9,260 nt of DNA from Proteiniphilum sp. UBA4084 (GTDB lineage: Bacteria > Bacteroidota > Bacteroidia > Bacteroidales > Dysgonomonadaceae). This document shows positions 6,536 through 9,260 of this stretch, in pieces. The stretch is from NCBI GenBank assembly GCA_002383605.1, contig DFYK01000036.1, positions 38,652 through 47,911 of the forward strand, read 5' to 3'. A program made the translations under genes and the position numbers. How positions within the stretch are numbered: position 1 is the stretch's first letter; each line of letters opens with the position of its first letter. The notes under the pieces were generated by a model that had not been told where the DNA came from, searched no databases, and saw nothing but the letters and a program-made list of their open reading frames with translations.

Positions 6536-7159
6536 TTAACGGATCAGTTCAGCTCTGTCGACCGGCTGAATACCACACTCCATAAAGAGATTGATGGTGA
6601 TCCATTCATCCACTTTTAGCATCCCCATCATATGCACAGGTGGGGTGAGGTTAAAGTCGCGGATATTGATTGATTTTTTCACATCAAACGTGAAATATTT
6701 CCCTTTCTTCTCAGCTATTACGGGAAAGGTATATCTTTTGGTGATTCCTGTAATTGTAACATCGATCACCGCATCACCTACCTCGCCAAAAGGCTCATTC
6801 GACAGTCTGACGTAATCGAGCGCTATGTGCATGACAGGGTATTCATCCGACTTCACCAGCTTATGAAAATCTCTCAATGCCATCTTATTAGCAGACATAA
6901 AGTTTTTCACCGGAATCTCCAGGTTGTTTTCGCTCAAATATAGCCTTCCATTCCTCCTGGAAGCAGTGATGTACATTTTTTTTGGGATAAACTTCTCGCC
7001 GGGCTGGTCAAACTTAAAGTCGGTCACATTGCTTTTCCCCTGGATGGTAAGCACGCTTTTCTCCTTCACATCTACAGCGAGCGGATAAGAGTCCACTTGC
7101 GCATATGTCCCGACCGATATCAGAAAACAGATGGTAAGTATGGATAAAATTCTTTTCAT
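6536..7159 (-). CDS. exported YceI-like lipid/polyisoprenoid-binding-family protein (second copy)
   Basis: A 207-residue precursor with a signal peptide (MKRILSILTICFLISVGTYA, cleavage expected before Gln21). The mature part shows YceI-family features: SVLTIQGKSNVTDFKF (35-50), a central IPVKNFMS and LVKSDEYPVMHIAL, and the closing FNLTPPVHMMGMLKVDEWITI (169-189). YceI-like proteins are periplasmic beta-barrels; a Thermus homologue binds a polyisoprenoid chain inside. The ligand here is unknown. The start at 7159 directly precedes the signal peptide; an in-frame TTG at 7186 sits inside the upstream hairpin and adds nothing. It is the last gene of the YceI-barrel-YceI set, 71 bases after the barrel gene. 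It differs strongly from the other YceI-like protein, so a recent duplication is unlikely. Confidence 0.85.
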   Translation of the reverse strand: MKRILSILTICFLISVGTYAQVDSYPLAVDVKEKSVLTIQGKSNVTDFKFDQPGEKFIPKKMYITASRRNGRLYLSENNLEIPVKNFMSANKMALRDFHKLVKSDEYPVMHIALDYVRLSNEPFGEVGDAVIDVTITGITKRYTFPVIAEKKGKYFTFDVKKSINIRDFNLTPPVHMMGMLKVDEWITINLFMECGIQPVDRAELIR

Positions 7160-7179
7160 TTTCTCAACCTGAAAGATGA

Positions 7180-7212
7180 TAACCAAACCGGTATTAAATC
7201 CCGGTTTGGTTA
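7180..7212. repeat. perfect 12-bp inverted repeat (intercistronic hairpin)
   Basis: TAACCAAACCGG (7180-7191) and CCGGTTTGGTTA (7201-7212) are exact inverted copies around a 9-base loop. In the minus-strand operon the hairpin lies 18 bases after the barrel stop and 20 before the ATG of the second YceI-like gene. On the minus strand no T-tract follows it, so it looks more like an mRNA-stabilising or attenuating element than a full terminator. On the plus strand ATTTTT follows, so it could instead stop antisense read-through. Confidence 0.75.
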
Positions 7213-7230
7213 ATTTTTAGGAAAAACAGT

Positions 7231-8547
7231 TTAGAATGCGATGGATCCGGCGAGCGTCAATCCGTCAAATTGAGCATCTGAATAGATGTTGCTGCCTGGG
7301 AACCCATCATAGTTTTGTTTTACGTACTCCACTTTGGCCATGATATTTTTGGTCATGTACCAACCGGCTGCAATGGCAGTACGACTAATATCGGCTTTAT
7401 AAGCCGGTGTATTTCCAACTGCAGCCATATCGGCTTTCAGTACGTTGTAGCGGCCACCCACATAGAATTGTTCATCAGCACCGAAACGCACCACCAGGTC
7501 GGTAACAAACTGATTGGCATCTCTCAGTTCTTTCTCACCGGCAGTGCGTCCTTTTGCCTGTTCAAGGGTCGTAAATGATTCGAACGAAACGCCGCTCACG
7601 GGTGAATACTTCAGAAACAGGTTCCCCATCACTGCTTCAACCTTGTCACCAAAACCGGGATTGAATCGTCCGTTTGTGAAAGTTGCACTACTCGGTGCAG
7701 CATGGTACATGACCCCGTAATAATTGGAACCGGTACGGTCACCACCGAAAAGTGTGTTCCTGTATGAACCTGCTGTGTAATATCCGGAACCGCTCACACG
7801 AAGACGGAACTGATCATTGAATTGCTTATCGTAAGCCAGCTTCCCAATCAGCGCCGGATTCATTTTACCGTTTGAGTATTGATTGGCTGCCTGCGTGGTG
7901 TCTATCTTCTGCAGCGTCGGATTGAGCTGTCCGTTGGTGATGGCACCCACCACGGTGAAATCACCGAGATGCACATCCACCTCTGCACCGATTTCGGTAG
8001 CAAACTCATCCATGATATGGTTTTCCATAAATGGATTGTAGAAGGTAAGACCACCATCGGAACGACGGAAATGTGCATCGCCGTAGTTCACATCAAACTG
8101 ACCCACTTTAATGGTAGTGATCTCCATGATGTCATCTACAAAATCCCAGGGCAGGAAAGGTAGTTTCTCCATTTGAAGAAAGCCGCCTTTTACCCATGTC
8201 TCATTGTGATGACGGGAAGCCAGGTAAAGCTCAAAATTCAGGTAAATTCCATCTGCCAGATTCGAATTGAAAAACAAATTGGCTTGCGGCAGACCGAAGT
8301 TATTGGTCAGTGGTACCAAAGTAAGCGGATTTTCACTTACATATTCTCCATGCGCGTTGCTATGATCAAGCGCGGAATAAGGAAGTGTCAGCGCGCCGCC
8401 AATATTCACTTTCAATCCATCAAATTCTGTTTCTGTCTTCGGTGTTTCAAAAACGTTGATACCGTCCTTGTTAGTCGGACGTAACTGAGCAAATGTAACG
8501 CAAGCTGTTAAAATTGCGACCATTGTAAGGAGACCTCTTTTTTTCAT
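7231..8547 (-). CDS. outer-membrane beta-barrel (porin-like) protein
   Basis: A 438-residue precursor with signal peptide 1-20 (ending CVTFA, then Gln21). The mature chain is built of alternating amphipathic strands with aromatic girdles (for example IYLNFELYLA 101-110, FYVGGRYNVL 361-370, IMAKVEYV 402-409) and ends in a strand closing with Phe438 (LTLAGSIAF), the usual outer-membrane assembly signal. The KVGQFDVNYGDAHFRRSDGG block (147-166) and NPFMENHIMDEF (171-182) recall phosphate-selective-porin-like (OprO/OprP-type) Bacteroidota proteins, but I cannot fix a substrate. No TonB box or plug domain is seen, so it is not a SusC-type transporter. It lies 30 bases after one YceI-like gene and 71 before another, in one operon. 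Channel function is inferred; a structural or adhesin role is possible. Confidence 0.8.
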   Translation of the reverse strand: MKKRGLLTMVAILTACVTFAQLRPTNKDGINVFETPKTETEFDGLKVNIGGALTLPYSALDHSNAHGEYVSENPLTLVPLTNNFGLPQANLFFNSNLADGIYLNFELYLASRHHNETWVKGGFLQMEKLPFLPWDFVDDIMEITTIKVGQFDVNYGDAHFRRSDGGLTFYNPFMENHIMDEFATEIGAEVDVHLGDFTVVGAITNGQLNPTLQKIDTTQAANQYSNGKMNPALIGKLAYDKQFNDQFRLRVSGSGYYTAGSYRNTLFGGDRTGSNYYGVMYHAAPSSATFTNGRFNPGFGDKVEAVMGNLFLKYSPVSGVSFESFTTLEQAKGRTAGEKELRDANQFVTDLVVRFGADEQFYVGGRYNVLKADMAAVGNTPAYKADISRTAIAAGWYMTKNIMAKVEYVKQNYDGFPGSNIYSDAQFDGLTLAGSIAF

Positions 8548-8577
8548 TTTCTTCGTTCTTTGTTTAATATTAAATAA

Positions 8578-9195
8578 TCATTTGTTTTGTGAATATGCTG
8601 TTGAATTAAAATTAATTGGGGCTCCTTCAAAAGTCACACGGTAATTCACCGTTACCTGGTCTTTTGTTTTCATGGTACCCAGCATGGCAGTGGGGGCTTT
8701 CATTCCATAGTCGCTCATCTTAACCGGCAGTGATCCCTGAAAAGTATATACGCCGGGGCTTGTTACTTTCCCATCCGCTTTCAGTGTCACTTTTTTTGTA
8801 GCACCGCTTAGTGAGAGATTCCCTGTTACCGTTACCGCAATATCATCACCGTTCACCTGAATTGAGTTTAATTCGGTCATGTTAAAAAGAATTGTCGGAT
8901 TCTTTGGTTCATTGAAAGCCTCATGGGTCTTCTTGTCCATCTGCTTTTCACCGCTGATAAGGGAACGTACAGGTATTTCCACAGTCAGGGACTTTGGAAG
9001 ATTGTCGGCCACGGTCATTTTCCCTTTCACCTCAGTTGCTTTGATTGTAAAATCGTGCTTCACATTTGTCTCTCCGTTGACAGTTACCGCAGAGGATTTG
9101 ATGTTGAGAGTTTGGGCATTCACAAGGACACCCGCAGTGATAAACATAAACAAGAGCGCAGATACGGCTCGCTTGTTGAATAAAATGGTTTTCAT
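8578..9195 (-). CDS. exported YceI-like lipid/polyisoprenoid-binding-family protein (first copy)
   Basis: A 205-residue precursor; the signal peptide runs to VLVNA with cleavage expected before Gln28. Family features are VNGETNVKHDFTI (39-51), the IPVRSLISGEKQMDKKTHEAF helix-loop (74-94), PTILFNMTEL (100-109) and the C-terminal SDYGMKAPTAMLGTMKTKDQVTV (161-183). It is a better match to classical YceI than the second copy. The predicted role is carrying an amphipathic or isoprenoid-like molecule in the periplasm; the ligand is not known. It is the first visible gene of the operon, with the barrel gene starting 30 bases after its TGA stop, so the two products are probably made together. No cytochrome b561 gene, a frequent YceI partner elsewhere, is present in the window. 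Confidence 0.9.
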   Translation of the reverse strand: MKTILFNKRAVSALLFMFITAGVLVNAQTLNIKSSAVTVNGETNVKHDFTIKATEVKGKMTVADNLPKSLTVEIPVRSLISGEKQMDKKTHEAFNEPKNPTILFNMTELNSIQVNGDDIAVTVTGNLSLSGATKKVTLKADGKVTSPGVYTFQGSLPVKMSDYGMKAPTAMLGTMKTKDQVTVNYRVTFEGAPINFNSTAYSQNK

Positions 9196-9224
9196 AAATA
9201 AAATGTAAATAATTTATTAATAAT

Positions 9225-9260
9225 TATAGTATTCCTATAGATTTGCTGGGATTACATCCC
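9225..9260. promoter_or_regulatory. two short dyads upstream of the YceI-barrel operon
   Basis: TATAG-TATTC-CTATA (9225-9239) and GGGAT-TAC-ATCCC (9248-9260) are perfect 5-bp inverted repeats, 30 and 53 bases before the first YceI-like ATG in the AT-rich upstream region. No full TAnnTTTG box is visible on the minus strand; TACATTTT, close to the start codon, is one mismatch away. The dyads could be operators or, for the second, part of a structure cut by the window edge. Confidence 0.25.

Noticed and set aside
6545..6577. Inverted repeat TTCAGC...GCTGAA considered as a terminator for the convergent genes
   Set aside because: Stem of only 6 bp, no T-tract, and lies inside the coding end of the YceI-like gene.
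7160..7186. TTG at 7186 as start of the second YceI-like protein
   Set aside because: It sits in the 12-bp hairpin, and the standard signal peptide begins at ATG 7159.

Overview
The window reads as a chromosomal segment of a Bacteroidota (probably Bacteroidales) bacterium. The evidence is a plant/Bacteroidota-style IspG start, a FabI with the longer Bacteroidota C-terminal tail, TAnnTTTG-type -7 promoter boxes, A-rich leaders without Shine-Dalgarno sequences, a lipoprotein with an acidic stretch just after its Cys, and three exported proteins whose predicted cleavage leaves an N-terminal Gln. No tRNA, rRNA, CRISPR array, insertion sequence, phage gene or attachment site was seen. All genes look intact except ispG, which runs off the left edge.

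Left block (1-2156, minus strand): a tight operon transcribed as metallo-beta-lactamase-fold hydrolase, glyoxalase-I-like VOC protein, then ispG of the MEP isoprenoid pathway. The gaps are 16 and 11 bases. The divergent control region at 2157-2329 separates it from the plus-strand genes.

Centre (2330-6514, plus strand): a water-type aquaporin (aqpZ), enoyl-ACP reductase (fabI, with a perfect TAAATTTG -7 box), a strong intrinsic terminator, a Sua5/YciO/YrdC-family gene whose promoter appears to make a leaderless or nearly leaderless mRNA, and a large S41-family protease lipoprotein probably displayed on the cell surface. These look like mostly independent units, not one pathway.

Right block (6536-9195, minus strand): a three-gene envelope operon, YceI-like protein, outer-membrane beta-barrel, second YceI-like protein. 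A perfect 12-bp hairpin sits between the last two genes. Two soluble lipid/polyisoprenoid-binding-type proteins around one barrel suggest a periplasm-to-outer-membrane lipophile handling unit. This is the best candidate here for an under-described system, but its ligand and direction are inference only. It converges on the S41 protease gene with only 21 bases between stop codons.

No intergenic stretch exceeds about 175 bases. Most of the window is ordinary housekeeping. The points worth checking are the YceI-barrel-YceI operon, the YciO-type identity of the YrdC-family protein, and the terminator-promoter overlap in front of it.
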